Assembly (NCBI GenBank): GCA_003427395.1
Contig: BFEA01000032.1
Coordinates: forward strand, 2,182,030-2,246,029
Direction: 5' to 3'
DNA length: 64,000 nt
From: Chara braunii
Taxonomy: Eukaryota > Streptophyta > Charophyceae > Charales > Characeae
Below, piece by piece: positions 23,159 through 35,430 of this stretch; within the stretch, counting starts at the first letter, position 1; each line of letters begins with the position of its first letter. The notes under the pieces were generated by a model. The model had not been told where the DNA came from, searched no databases, and saw only the letters and a list, made by a program, of their open reading frames with translations. The position numbers and the translations under genes were made by a program.

Positions 23159-23462
23159 TGTTTGTTTTGCAAGTTTTCAAAACAGAAAATACGGACGAGG
23201 GGGCGCCGGTCGGGAGTGACGCTAGCGCTAGTGTGCTCGCACTCGACCCTAGAGCCGCCCACTACCTTTGGCGGGCCTAGCTGGCGGTGACGGTTCCGAC
23301 GTGGAACATTGAACACGGGTGGCAACTCGACGCTTTCGTGATTGATGAAAGTTGTTGGCGGCGGCCATTATAGATGTTGTCAACGGTTAGATTTGTGCTT
23401 CGAGGACGTCCTCTGGCTTCCTGTATTTATTACCTGACACGATAACTGACTTTTGTTTACTT
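23159..23462. other. Possible 5' leader of LINE 2
   Basis: This GC-rich segment lies between the U2 pseudogene and ORF1 of LINE 2. It may be the LINE 5' untranslated region; no feature beyond its position supports this. Confidence 0.3.
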
Positions 23463-24500
23463 TTGACTAAGTTTGGAGGGCGAGGGCTTAACTTTTCTGA
23501 AGTGCCACAAAAAATGGAGGGGGTACATATGAGAGCTCTGAACGATAGAGCTCAGGTTCCAAATGATAACTATATGGAAGATGAGCGGGTGAAAGAAATG
23601 ACGAGGGCATGTTATGAAGATGACATCCTTCCAACGAACATTGATGGTGGCATCATTGAGGTGAGTGGCAAAGAAGTCACTTTCGTGCTTAACAACTCGA
23701 TCGGCGAGTTGAAGGTGAAGTGGCTAAAATCCAGGACAGTCACAATGATATTTCGAGATGGAGAAAGATTCCATCCAAGAAAGATGAAAGAAGACGTAAT
23801 CCGTGCCTATGAAGATGGGTGGATAAGAGACGATGCTTTTGGAGCGGATTTCAAACGTGGCAGAATTAAAGTGGAGTCTCCAAATGCCGCCTCATATATC
23901 CCCAAGGCACATGAAATTACCGACTAGATGTTGGCAAAGAAGACGAACTTCATTGACTTTGTGGGGACGACGTACCGAACTGACTTCAAGCCATGGATGA
24001 CTAGAGCAGAAGTGGGAGATTGGAGAAAGACTATCGATGAGAACACCTTTTGGGTCGTGGTGGTCGAAGTACCTCTGGATGAGATCGTCTTCTTGCACGA
24101 CCACGTAGAAAGGGGGATTGGAAGAATAGTCGAAGCTCACCTCCAAGAAGTTGATGAGACGGACCCCAAGCTAGTTAACCTTCGCTTCGACATCAACCCA
24201 AGCAGGAAAGAGCACATGAAGGACAAGATATGGGTTAAAACCTGCCAAGGAGACTTGATGGAGATGAAGATGGCAAGTGCAGACAACGAGTGGTGTAAGA
24301 GGTGTCTCACCTTTTTTCACATGAAATAACATGTAGACGGCCTGGAAGAAGATCTTAAGGCAGACATGTTGCCAACAACTCAATCGCATCAGGCGTTGGA
24401 GCTTCTCGTTCAATTTACCAAGGTGCTCTCAGTGCACCAGAGGCAGCGACTCAACATGCCTCTGGAGTTAGGGCTAGCAATACCGCCTCATCACGTATCA
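23463..24500 (+). pseudogene. LINE 2 ORF1 (nucleic-acid-binding protein), broken
   Basis: One reading frame runs from the ATG at 23463 with in-frame stops at 23925-23927 and 24327-24329. It encodes an acidic/basic mixed protein of about 340 residues. The N-terminal half contains a block (VKWLKSRTVTMIFRDGERF) placed like the gag-type domain of plant LINE ORF1 proteins, and the C-terminal half has WCKRCLTFFHMK, which looks like a decayed zinc knuckle. Family role: binding the LINE RNA during retrotransposition. The assignment rests on position before the endonuclease and on the Cys/His remnant, not on strong sequence identity. Confidence 0.55.
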
Positions 24501-25263
24501 CTGTGGGAACTTCAATTCGGATGAATCCAACGTTCTTTCCTCTCCCGGGGCATCCAAGTGGAGGCGTGGGAGTACAGCAGCCACCGTGATTTCCCGGAGT
24601 TGTGGATCCTGCTGTAAACTTCGCCTGGGCGTCTTTTTTAGAAGGTCTTCCCTCGCACTCATTTCTTCATCAACAACAAGGTGTTCCTCCTTCGGACCTA
24701 CTGTTGAATGTGAGTCTATCATTTGTTAATATGCAAGTTTTTTCCCCCTGGGTGTATGGGGAGGGGGGACTCCCCCAAGCCATGAACCCAGGCATGGGTG
24801 TCACTTTGCATTAGCATCGGGGGGTTGCCCCGACTAGTGGTTCAACTTTACAAGGTGGCAGTCAAGTTCGGGGTGAATCCCTTGGAAAAGCACGAAGGCT
24901 GCTTGAGGGCACTGGAGTTGATATTCAAGTCGACCAACCACGAGTGGAAGCTTCAGACAGCTCTAACGGTTGATACCATTCTGTCTCCCGCACTTTGCCG
25001 GGAGCCACAGGTAAGCGTAAATCCTCTCGTGCCTGCATGGAAGCGCTCTCAAAGGGCCAAAGCTGTGTAGAGGCTAGATTGTTACCGATCGTTTATTCTG
25101 CGGTTAGGACTCGCTATGGGTGATCGCTTGGATAAGTGTCGATGGTAATCCCCTACTGTTCAACATGGTTTGCCTAAAATCCCCGATGTCGTGTGTCACG
25201 GAAAATCTTGCCCAAAATCTGTTCTAGAACAAATTCATTTTTCGGCTTATTTATGAAATCACC
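24501..25263 (+). other. LINE 2 region between ORF1 and ORF2
   Basis: Shifting short frames, some proline/glycine/glutamine-rich (24602-24814), lie between the clear ORF1 remnant and the start of ORF2. They could be the ORF1 tail after frameshifts. No known domain is seen. Confidence 0.4.
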
Positions 25264-27960
25264 ATGCCTCGTTTTATTGTTGATATTGTCGAAAGTCGAG
25301 TTAAGTTTTTTGCGCCGCTCTTCGATGCCCGTTTTTTACCAGGACAGTTGGACACTCTCGAGAGGGAGGGTCTTCTTCGTTTGATTCCCCTATCTTGGTT
25401 TCTTGAAGCAAGGAAGCATGACCTTCGCCGTATTAGGGTCGTCGCTAACACGACAGTTGAATTACTTTATAAGCTGAATGCTAAACTTGACAAAAATAAA
25501 AAGATTGACTCTCAGTTCTTGAAGCAAGCTTTACTCGAACCTTGGACACAACCTGTTCCAGGTTTAATAAGCTCTGCCCAGATCCAACCGACTGGCGTCT
25601 TGCCCATGAATGGGTAGACTTAAAGTCGTCACGTGGAATATTCCTGGGTTAGGGGATTCGAACGTTAGAAATAAACGTGGTCGCCTAAAAAGTTAGATTC
25701 ATGATAAAAAGGTCGATATCGTATATTTACAGAAGACGAAGCTATCCAAATCGAAGGTGATGGAGTTAGGCGCGTGGTGGGATGACCCTCAAATTTGGTC
25801 ACCTGCCCGTGGTTCGGAGGGTGGTGTTGCTATCTTAGTCCATTGTAATTTATACTCGGAGATTGTGGATTTCTCTACGGATTTGTGGGGTCGTTGGTCT
25901 TGGATTAAACTCAAGATTGGTAGTAAGGAGGATAGTTGCTTCGATTTAACCTCTGACTAACAGCAAAAAACGTGAATTTTTCTTCAACGACCTCCCCTTG
26001 TTCATTCCTGACTGCGAAAATTTAATTATTTTGGGAGATTGGAACACCTCTTTGGATAAAAATGACGAAACTAGAGGTAGTAAGGATGTCAACATACTAC
26101 CCGATCCGATGACCGAGTTAGATTTATCGGATCCCTACAGTCTTTTATATTCCGGTAACCTAGGATTTACCTGGACCTCTAACATACGAGAGGGAAGAGG
26201 AACTGTCAATAGAAGGCTTGACTTCTATTTATTATCTCCTTCTGTATGGAATGCGACGATCGACATCTCGGAACAGGCTAGCACGCTATCAGACCACAAA
26301 CCAATCATAACCTTTTTCAATGCATCCAAGTCAGAAAGAGGTCTGGGTTACTTCAGAGTCAATACTTTGATTATGAAGGACCCATGCATCAATGACTGGA
26401 TGCACAAATTTTGGAACGACTAAAAAAGAAACCGAGACACCTTTGCTTCAACCGCCGACTGGTGGAATGCCGGTTTTAGAATCGTTTCTAAGCATTTGAG
26501 TATTTCCTCTCGTATCCTAGCGGCCGTGAGAAACCAGCAAGAAGTTTCCCTGACAAAAAAGGTAGACTTTGTTGAATCCCGAATGAACGTACACCCCGTT
26601 TCTAACCTCGTGTGGAGCTATATTAGGGCAAAACACATGGCGGAATGAAACACCTACCAGCAGGAACAATCAGATATCTAGGCGGAGCGATTGAAAATAA
26701 AAGGGATAGCGGTTTATGACCGCATGAACAGAAAATCGTTCAACAAGCTTACCCCGAAAAGAATGACTTAGTCAATGAGTCTTTTGTTACACCCCTTTGA
26801 CCATGAGCTCCTTGTCGGCCAGTACCAGACTCAACCTTGCCTTTATGTTACAATGTATTATCAAGATATACTAACAACTAGGCGTCCAAATGCGGACTTA
26901 ACGGAGGACCTTTCAGAGAGTTGAAACCATTGACCTGCGTACACAGCCAGAATCTCCACTCAGGGTAAGTTGGATATGGATCGTCTGATTACCGAGGAGG
27001 AAGCTTGAGAGGCGCTGCACTCTATGGCACAGGGTAAAGCCCCGGGAGATGATGGTCTCCCGGTAGAACTCTACCTGATTATCTGGGAGGATATTAAGAG
27101 GGAATTGATTGAGATCTACAACCAAGTTTTGGAGGGAAATAATCTTTCAAAGGGTATGTGGAATGGGGTTCTTTCCTTGCTGTACAAAAAAGGGGACCGC
27201 TTAAAGATTCGGAATTAGCGTCCGATCTCTGTCTTGAATGTGTCGTATAAATTATTAGCGAAGGTCCTCGCTCGCCGCCTAGGTCATTATTTGCCTTTAG
27301 TGATTGAACAAGATCAAGCGGCCGCTCCATCTTCGACAATATAGTCACGACGGTGGAAACCCTTGAGGTAGTAGAAAGAACAAAAGCTAACACCTCGATT
27401 TTTATCCTCAATCTAGAAAAGGTCTATGATCGAGTTAACTGAAGTTACGTCCTTACTACTTTGCGGCATGTGGGATTTGGCGAAAATCTGTGTAACTGGG
27501 TGGTGACTCTATACTCCCTTTCTACTGTTGCGGTTATGGTTAACGACAACCTTTCAGAAACTTTCCCACTAACGAGATCCTTACACCAGGGATGCCACCT
27601 GACTCCCCTCTTATCTGTCCTGCAAAAGGAGAACCTATTGTGCAACATAAGATAACACCCCCAAATTATGGGTCTTAAGTCAGACTCCGGTCAGTGTAAA
27701 GTTAAGGCGTTAGCCGATGACCTATTCACTATCTCAGAAAATCTAGTTACTTCAATGTCCGCATTGAAAATTTGTCTCGATGAATATTCTGACTTATCGG
27801 AAGCCTCGGTCAATTGGTCAAAATCTGTTTTCTTCCTCCCTGACCCTCTCTCACCAGTGGTGAATTGGGGAATGAAAAGACTAGTCGTTGGAAGCTCCGA
27901 GCGCTTCTTAGGTGTCCAGGTAGCTCTGCTATCTTGCACAATGGATCAAGAAGGAATTCT
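25264..27960 (+). pseudogene. LINE 2 ORF2 (endonuclease and reverse transcriptase), broken
   Basis: The start region (25264-25617) has no known domain. The endonuclease begins near 25616 with LKVVTWNIPGLG, continues with VDIVYLQKTKLSKSK (about 25710), then NLIILGDWNTSLDKN (near 26010), RRLDFYLLS (26213) and SDHKPI (26287), matching the order of apurinic-type LINE endonucleases. The polymerase follows: GKAPGDDGLPVELY (near 27033), RPISVLNVSYKLLAKVLARR (27221), LEKVYDRVN (27412), LHQGCHLTPLL (27580) and KALADDLFTI (27703), whose two aspartates are the catalytic pair. The polymerase core is readable over several frames, but stops and frameshifts occur between most blocks. The usual C-terminal domain is missing. 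Confidence 0.8.
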
Positions 27961-28205
27961 CCTTCAACGTACATTGCAGACACATTTATACTCCCCTTCC
28001 CCCCCCCTTGACAGCCAACTCTCAAAAAAAGAAACGAGCCCGGATTTGGGTTCCTCTCAGAGAACACGGAAAAAAAAAAAACGTCATTTTTTTTTTTTTT
28101 TTTTTTTTTTCCCCATGCCCGGGTATCCTGGGCGTCAGACCCCCCCGGGCATCAGACCCTTCCGGGCATCATGCCGGGGTGACCGACCGGTCATGAAAAT
28201 CTTCC
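27961..28205. other. Junction with A-run, T-run and CCGGGCATC repeats
   Basis: After the LINE 2 reverse transcriptase the sequence carries a run of 12 A (about 28069-28080), a short CGTC spacer and about 25 T (to 28112), then three CCGGG-type motifs (GGGTATCCTGGGCGTCAGAC, CCGGGCATCAGACC, CCGGGCATCATGCC). It separates the truncated LINE from the U6-like copy. Confidence 0.6.
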
Positions 28206-28298
28206 TAGATGATAAGTTAGAATTGGTATGATACTGAGAAGATCAGCATAACCCCCCTGCAAGGATGACAGACATACGTCACGAAATAGTACAAATTG
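28206..28298 (+). pseudogene. U6 snRNA-derived sequence
   Basis: About 90 bp align along most of U6: AGAATTGGTATGATACTGAG, then AAGATCAGCATAACC, then GCAAGGATGACA, then CACGAAATAGTACAAATT. The ACAGAGA box reads ACTGAGA, and the 5' stem-loop has lost its sequence. The AGC triad is present. It is followed by an A-rich stretch (AAAAACAAACGAAGAAAC). The altered ACAGAGA box and about 25% overall divergence argue for a pseudogene. It lies about 245 bp downstream of the truncated LINE 2. Confidence 0.65.
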
Positions 28299-30244
28299 AA
28301 AAACAAACGAAGAAACATGTAGTATAGTTGTTTATTTCATGTTCCTGCAAAACAGTTTTTTTGCTCGGCTACCAGACCCGCACGGTCACTGTAGGTCCAC
28401 GTGACTTGCTCAGGTTTATGTCTGTTGCTAGACCATACACATAATAAGAGTCTAAGTTGGTTCTGTTGCTTGATAACACAACTTGAGCACTCATGACAAC
28501 TCAGCTCAAGTATCAACCATTTACCTCAGTTACGGGCAAGAGAAAAATGGCTTGGAGGTACTCTCGACGAGTGCCCAACAATTTCCCAATAGCTTCAAGT
28601 GCGGACCTAAGGTCTAAATTAGTTGTCGAGTTTCAGGCTGCTTTCAGGACCTACAATTGACTTCCAAAACTGCCTAGGTAAGATTGAGGTTAAGGCTCAT
28701 TGCTATTCTCAGTTGGTTGGCCACATGTGTGAAACTACTTCAACCGATGCGCATTTCACGCTGTACCTGACCTACATCTTAGAAAATGAAACAAGCGTGC
28801 CCTAGTTTTCACCATACCCCGCTTCCTGCCTTCACTTACAACAGTTGCGAGGGTGTTTGTTGTAGCCAGTCAATCATGAAATTGCCAAGAGTTGTGTCTA
28901 AACGATTCGAGGAATCTGTGTTTGGGAGGAGGGGTGGAAAGGGGAGAAACAAGAAGCAAATATGAGTCTTTAACCAAAGAAGGGGCAGCTAGTTCATCGG
29001 ACTATGGCAGAAAAATCATCTTATAATAGAGCATTGGAAAGGTTCACGCTGCAAATATTCAGAGTTCATATTCCAGGGTCCCGAGCCCCAGTCCTAGGAA
29101 GTCATGTAGGGTCCATGGTCTGAAACGTAAAAGGTAGGTAGGTGTTGAAAAGAAACAAAAAAAAGGAAAAAAACTTTTAAAAAGAGGATCTGAAGACCGC
29201 ACAGAGATCCAACCCGTCGATCCGGTAGGGCCAGACGAGCGAGATCCCAGATTTCTTACATGTTTCCGCAGTAGTAATTCTTATAGTGTAGAGAAGGGTA
29301 TGGCGGGTGAGAGGGAGGGTACTAAACATAAGTTCAAAAACAGAGTATAAAAAGAAACTCACATGTTTCATCAGGCAAAGAATGTGCGCTTGCAAGTTCA
29401 AGAATAAAAGAGTCAAGAGTTGAGAACGGTGATGCCGTCATTTGATGTGGTGCACTTGTTCCAGAGTACGAACTAAAGACACCTTGAATGAAATTGGTCT
29501 TTGTTGTGATATGATCACAGGAAACGATTCCATCCAAACCAGTTTCCTCCTAGTGAATGAAAAATACTCATATATTAGTATACCAGCTCAAATCTAGACT
29601 GAGGAAAGAGCACAACATGATGGCATGACAAGTTCATGATATATATTCACAAAAGGTTATTGTTAATTACAGGTTAAATCATGGTGCATTTTTTTAGATG
29701 CAGAATTTTTTAATTTTTTTTTACATATGCGTTCAACATAATTTTTATTGCATGAACCATAACAAAACTTTCATAAATGAGAATTTTCAAAACATAAAAT
29801 GACCGCTTCTAAGAAACGAAAAGGAGTATACAACACATGAAGAGCCAATGCAGCTCCGCCTGCATAGAAAAAGGAGTATCGATTGTATTGGTGATTATGC
29901 AACCAAGCCAAGAGGGAGTACTACTGAGCTAGCGTAAAAGCAAGAGGAGACAAATAGACCCAGATGCCATACAACATTACGCAACTGATTGCATGTGAAG
30001 AGGTATGACATAACTGTATGCAGACTATTATGTATGTAGTAGGAAAACAAAGATGGACAACGTATGAATGGGCGTCATGTGTGCCTGATTTACATTTTTT
30101 TTTATTTATTTTTTGTCATTTTTGCTATGTACAACTCCACAAAAAAAACATGACTGTGTTCGACTGTCTCCTTAATGATGTCGCACGTGTACCTTCACAG
30201 TCACATAAGGGAAGGCAGAAAGTTGAACTTGTTTGCAGTGAAAG

Positions 30245-30311
<67 letters not shown>

Positions 30312-31884
30312 ACGGTTGGCCCCCTCAGCTTCTATTTATGTGTCATGTTAATCAGCACCCCTCTCTGTGTTGGTCTGTTAGTCTGTCTTTTCGTCATGTA
30401 TCTGCCGCATCAGTCGCAACAATCACACACAACTGTACAAAGCATAAGGCCCTCAGCCTTGAAAATATGGGTTCCGAGCCTATTGGAAACCGCTCCTGAG
30501 TTGGATGTGCCCGCCTTAAGTGCAGGCAGACCTGCATTTGTTTTTGGGGCCCTACGGTCAAATCTGAGAATGAGGGGGCGCCACGGTAGTTGCAACTGTA
30601 TCACGGGACTGAAAATTTCATGGAGGCCGAAGTCTCCGAGCCATTCGTATAGCCACTTCAGGAATCAGCCTCCAACTACTTGGGACCCAGGACAGGGCCG
30701 GTTAACGGAGACCCTCGCCCGTGCAGAATCAGCACAACAGAGTGTTGGGTAAGGGCAACTTCATTTGCTAGCCAGGGAGCTAGATGCGCCAACACTGCTG
30801 TTTAGTAGAGTGGGCTAACGTGCTGCTGTCTGGTATAACGCATGAGTGTTCGGGAGAGAAGGCAACCATAGCAGGCTGAGAGGGGCAATGCACCATAGTC
30901 GGGCGGCATGCCTCATAGCTAAGGTTGATAAGTGATCCTTGGATACGGAACATGCAATGTGGGTGTTGAGGGATGTGCAGGGCAAGAGAAAGCTTACCTG
31001 GTGATGGTGAACAGACCACTATAGTTGGATCTTTTTCGTCATCTGGTTGTTGATGCTCGCGATGACTGGTTATCGTCGGTAGGGAACCTAGATGATAGGT
31101 GGCAGTTTGTCAGTAGTCTGGGCACTGACCGCAAATAGAGGGGAACTTGGATGACATTCGCGAGAGAGGGCTTTCATGGTCATTTCACATGATTGTTGTA
31201 CTCATACTTGGTGCATTTCCCGTGCATTTCTGCTTTCAGTTTGTGCTTTTAACTATCTGGACTCTATGGGATGATGCAATCTGGTTTTTGTCAATCACTT
31301 TGCTTATATTCCTTGCAACCGACTCCGTTTGTTTTTACTCCTCTTGGTCCATTTTGTCATTTTCACTATACACAATACCAAAAAACACTACTGTGCAAGC
31401 TGATACATCGGAGATTCACTGACACATGAGTATTAAGGACTCATCACAGTCATCCTGAACAACCTACCCACAATGCATATGACTAATGGATAAGGAGTAT
31501 TAAGGATTTCACAGTGCTTTGAGGTAGCAATACCCCACCAAAAGGTGGTAGACTTTATTTTCAGTTCAACCCTGCCCGTATTCACATATGGGTATGGCAC
31601 ATCAGACACACGCAAAAGGAGAAACGATACTGTCCGCATTTCACTGTGTGTTTTTGTGTTTATGTCTGTTTGTCTCTGTGTTGTCATGTCCGCTATACAC
31701 AACTCCACAAAAAAAAGCGTGACTGCGGCAAACCGTTTCTTCTTACATTCACCGATTCATCAGGAGGTTGTCTCAGCGTGTGTGTATGTGAATGGACATT
31801 TATAAGATGGTCAGGTTAATGAGAATTGCCTCTTTTCCTATTTGCCCATATCATTCAGCGGTTTACAAGCGAATCCTTGCAACC
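28299..31884. other. Intergenic, no gene recognised
   Basis: Moderately AT-rich. It contains a (TC)n tract at 30248-30308 and a dispersed motif, GCTATACACAACTCCACAAA, that occurs (with differences) near 30124, 31360 and 31690. A 244-codon frame (30018-30752) runs through the (TC)n tract and is not credible as a gene. 91-codon frames near 31147 and 31433 match nothing I know. Confidence 0.45.
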
Positions 31885-32310
31885 CTTCCCCTATAAAAGT
31901 AGGTTTCCCAAATTTATACTAAGCCAGATACGAAACTTAGATAAATTTGACTTCATGAAGTCATAGTTGTTTTAAAATTTTATATTTAGCTTTGTATAAA
32001 TTTGAGAAAAACATCTATTAAGAGGGAGTGTTATCAAAATTTCTACAAATCTAAAAGAGTTAGTTAAATTTTTTATGGCGGAATTCAAGTTTTATCTTAA
32101 GTTCATATCTGACTTTGTGTAAATTTGAGAAACCTAGTTGTCTAAAGGAGATGCTTCCCAAATTTTTACTAAATCCATGAGGCGGATAAAATTTGACTCT
32201 GTAAAATCAAAGATTATTTTCAGATTTCGTATTCAGTCTTATATAAATTATGCAAAGACACTTCTCATACAGGAAGCGCTGCCAAAATTTCATGAAATAT
32301 AGAGGAGTTA
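31885..32310 (+). repeat. AT-rich repeat, second copy of the 18.2-kb family
   Basis: Shares TATAAATTTGAGAAA, AAATTTCTACAAATCTAAAA, GTTAGTTAAATTTT, AAAGGAGATGCT, CCCAAATTTTTACT and AGGAAGCGCTGCC blocks with 18290-18890, in the same orientation and order. About three to four units. Confidence 0.75.
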
Positions 32311-33184
32311 AAAGGAGGGTTGGGAACGCTGGTTCCCCTCTCAGACTGCTTATCGAGTCAGTGGTCGGGATCGATACAAAAAAACAAGGGGAATAGTCTC
32401 GCATAACTCTCAACCCGTCAATTTCTCAATTTTCACTCCCTTGCTCCGTCACCGTTTGTTGGCTCCGATCCCCATACTTGTTGTTTGAAAATTTGAAGTT
32501 GTAACCAATATAGTTAGGCTGAAGTTCGAATTTGGAAGGTACGAAATTCCATATAAATGATATTTGCGTCAGACCTAGGCATGCGAAATCGCACCAAAAC
32601 GCATCTTGGCTCAATGATGGATCCCTCAACCGTCGAACTCCCACACCGCATTTTAAAAGGTTCAGGGCTATGCTTCCGCTGTCGACATATTGCCCATCAC
32701 GCTAAGGGTATGTCGTCGCTGGCCTTTAATGTCGTCTGCATCTAAACCGCAAAAGGTTGCATTTTAGCCGTCTGGTATGCCGCATGCGTTGGCGATCAAA
32801 GCGAGAAATTCAACTTTATTCCGCACGTACGAGGTCCACCGCTCGCACTAAAGTTATACTTGACAAGTCTCGACACGTCTCTTATTCACACGTCGATCCT
32901 TTCCTGATCCAATCTGGCCAATCCCACGCCAAAACCGCACCTCAGCTATACAGAACGCTGCCAACTACAAATGAGGTGGCACCGGGTGTGACCTGCAAAA
33001 AGTACGCCAAATAGGTACGACACCGCCGCCACCCTACCTCCACGCTCCCCCTCCGCCCTCCCCTCAGCCCTACTGTCGCAGTCCCCCTCCACCCTACCTT
33101 CGCGTTCCCCCTGCACCCTATACCTCCACGCTCCCCCTTGGCCTTGCCTATGCGCTCGCCCTTTCTCCTCCCCCTTTCTCCACC
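32311..33184. other. No gene recognised
   Basis: Mixed composition. C-rich from 33010, with short CACCCTACCTCC-type repeats (33028-33190) leading into MITE copy 2. Confidence 0.4.
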
Positions 33185-33295
33185 CTACCTTCCCCCCCCG
33201 AATACAACGTACGGTCATTATAGCTGTACCTAGACTGAAAGATGCCTCAAATACAGCTATAATGACCGTACGTTGTATTCGGGGGAAGAAGGTAG
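33185..33295. mobile_element. Foldback MITE, copy 2
   Basis: 111 bp. The arms 33185-33228 and 33252-33295 are near-perfect inverted repeats containing GAATACAACGTACGGTCATT and then ATAGCTGTA; CTACCTTC closes the outer ends. The core TAGACTGAAAGATG matches copy 1 at 8444-8556. The arms here are less diverged than in copy 1, so this copy is younger or better preserved. No coding capacity. Confidence 0.85.
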
Positions 33296-34383
33296 CTCAG
33301 CGCACACTCCGGTCCTCCGCTCTTCTTCCGACAGTCCACCCAGGACCACACCGGTACCCAAAGTCGCCCGTGTGACGAGACACGGGTTACACAAAGTCTC
33401 AAATTCGCGGTACCAAATGCCGCAAAAGTTTGAGACTGTAGGCCCTCGTGTGAGTATGCCCTCAGTTTTTCTAAGGACTAGTCCTAAAATTTTCAGGACT
33501 GCTGAGTGTCTAACGTGGCCCCTAGTCCAGTTTTTTTGTAGGACTTAGGAGTGTCTGACGAGAACCTTTCGACCGTGACTGGAGTTTCACGCAAAGACGT
33601 TCTTCCTGGTGAAGCGGGGCCTCGCCGTGTTTCGCGAAAAATATCGCTCGCAATTACAGCTTTCGCACCCACGCGCCATGTGCCGCGCCCGAGGCTTGCC
33701 TCTTCTTGGCTGCTCCACAGCGTCGGGCGCGGTATATCAGTTACCGGGGGTGTTTTTTCTGCGTGTGTGAACGACCCTTGTGTGAGTCCGTGTTAGTACC
33801 CAGTAGGCGATGTTGGTGGTGTCTGTGGAGGGGTTGCAGAATCAATGGGTGCTGGCGGGCGCGAGCCTTCAGCTAGGCTATTGCCATGCGTGGCGTGTGA
33901 TGATGAGGATTTGATCGTGCACATCGGCGCTATTGTTGTGTTGAACTCGTTGCGCAGGGTAGCCGGTCTTGTCCATGTGGAGTGTGCACATCAGGGCAGG
34001 GTCGTACGCGAACGGGCGTTTTGAAGTAGAATATCCATTTTGGGCAGAAGCGTTTGTTTCGCTGCTGCACTCCACAGGCAATGCGTTTTAGGCCATACCC
34101 ATGCGAGATCGATACTGACGGAACGTGGCCATGAATGCCGCCGGATGCATTCATGGTTATCCTGGTGCGAGAATGCCCCTCCCTTCTCGTTGCGTCGTCC
34201 GCCTCATGTAGGTTCCTCCCTCTCGGTTATGTCTCGATCGTGTACGTAAGAGGCATCGAGTAGGAAGAGGGGAAAGATGCCCGGGGGGAGGTCCCGCGCT
34301 TGCTCTCGTCGGCTTTTGGAACCCTAACTCGGTGGTCGCCTTCTCGTCACTATCTCGCTTCCGTCTCTCTGCTCCGGGTGTTC

Positions 34384-34416
<33 letters not shown>

Positions 34417-35430
34417 CTCCCCTTCCTTGCCCTTCCTCTTCCCTCCTGTTTCTCTCGTTCGAGATGATTGGTTATCTCTGCGTGCTCTCTGTTGAAAGAC
34501 ATCTGCTTGATACTTCCATGGACTCATCATGGACACGGCAATGACCCGCGTCTCTGGACGTCGGTGTCGCTTTCCTGTCCTTGTTTACGCATGTTGGCGG
34601 TATGCTTCTCATTATTCTCAGAAGGAAGATAAGGTTCAGCTCTTGCAAAGAGTCGGCAGCATAGCAGAGCCGTTTGTTTTGCTGCGGCGAAGGCCGCACG
34701 GTCTTTTCCCCCGTGATTGAATCGGATGGATTGACACTCATCGGGCTACCCTTGTTATTATCATCAACAGGCTACCCTTGTTAAGGACCAGTTACAGTGG
34801 AAAGGAGGCGGGAGAGGGACGGCGAGGGAGAGAGGGGTTGCGTTTCATCGACAACGGCGACGGCAGTGGGCGTCTTATGTCCCCCTTGTTGGAACGTACT
34901 GATCGTCATTAATCTCTCAGCAGCAGCGAAATGCAAAGTAGATGCTTGATTGTGGATTGGACTCGATCATGTACAACTATCCCTTTCGCCAAGACGGCAA
35001 CATTAAGGAGGTGGGGGATGCTTTTCCTTCCCTTCTCTCCTTTCTCTCCTCTTTTCTTCTGTCTTTGCTTCTCTATTCTCCCCCTTCCTTGTCATCTGCC
35101 TTACGTTGCTATTTTACTTCTGTTCATCTCTCTGCTTGTATTCTCTCTTTTCTTGAATTCTCAATTCCGTGTGGGTCTGACGCTGTGTATGGTGATGAGC
35201 GCGATCCATCGCTCCTGCTCTGGACTTCTCATTCTCCCCCCTTCTCTACACTCTCGGTCTCTCTATTGTCCACATGCGCTGTTTTCCGTGCCATGCATCG
35301 CGCTTCGCTCTCTCCACCCCGTTGCATGTTCGCCCACCCACCGCTCTTTTGCCTCTCCAGACATTGTGTTCGCGTTCCTTCGTTGCTAAACTAGTTAATA
35401 CTTGTCCATGCTGTGTCTTTCTGCGTGTGC
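33296..35430. other. Intergenic, no gene recognised
   Basis: GC-richer, with short frames on both strands that match nothing I know. A small inverted pair (CAAAGTCTCAAA near 33392 against AAAAGTTTGAGACTGT near 33425) is present. CTCT-rich tracts lie at 34380-34460 and from 35030. A short duplication, GGCTACCCTTGTTA, lies at 34744 and 34770. Confidence 0.4.

Larger units (their letters stand above)
23463..27960 (+). mobile_element. LINE 2, nearly full-length but inactive
   Basis: A two-ORF non-LTR retrotransposon of L1-like organisation. ORF1 (from 23463) ends in a cysteine/histidine knuckle-like stretch, and ORF2 has an apurinic-type endonuclease followed by a reverse transcriptase. All modules are in the expected order on the plus strand, in DNA whose GC content is more even than its surroundings. 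In-frame stops (first at 23925) and frameshifts disrupt both ORFs. The element stops being recognisable just after the catalytic ADD motif and the following block, at about 27960, so the C-terminal domain and 3' end are missing or replaced. Confidence 0.8.

Noticed and set aside
30018-30752. 244-codon open frame
   Set aside because: It includes a long Ser/Leu run from a (TC)n microsatellite and shows no domain on either side.
30985-31020. U1 snRNA-like CTTACCTGG
   Set aside because: The match ends after nine bases; the following sequence is unlike U1.
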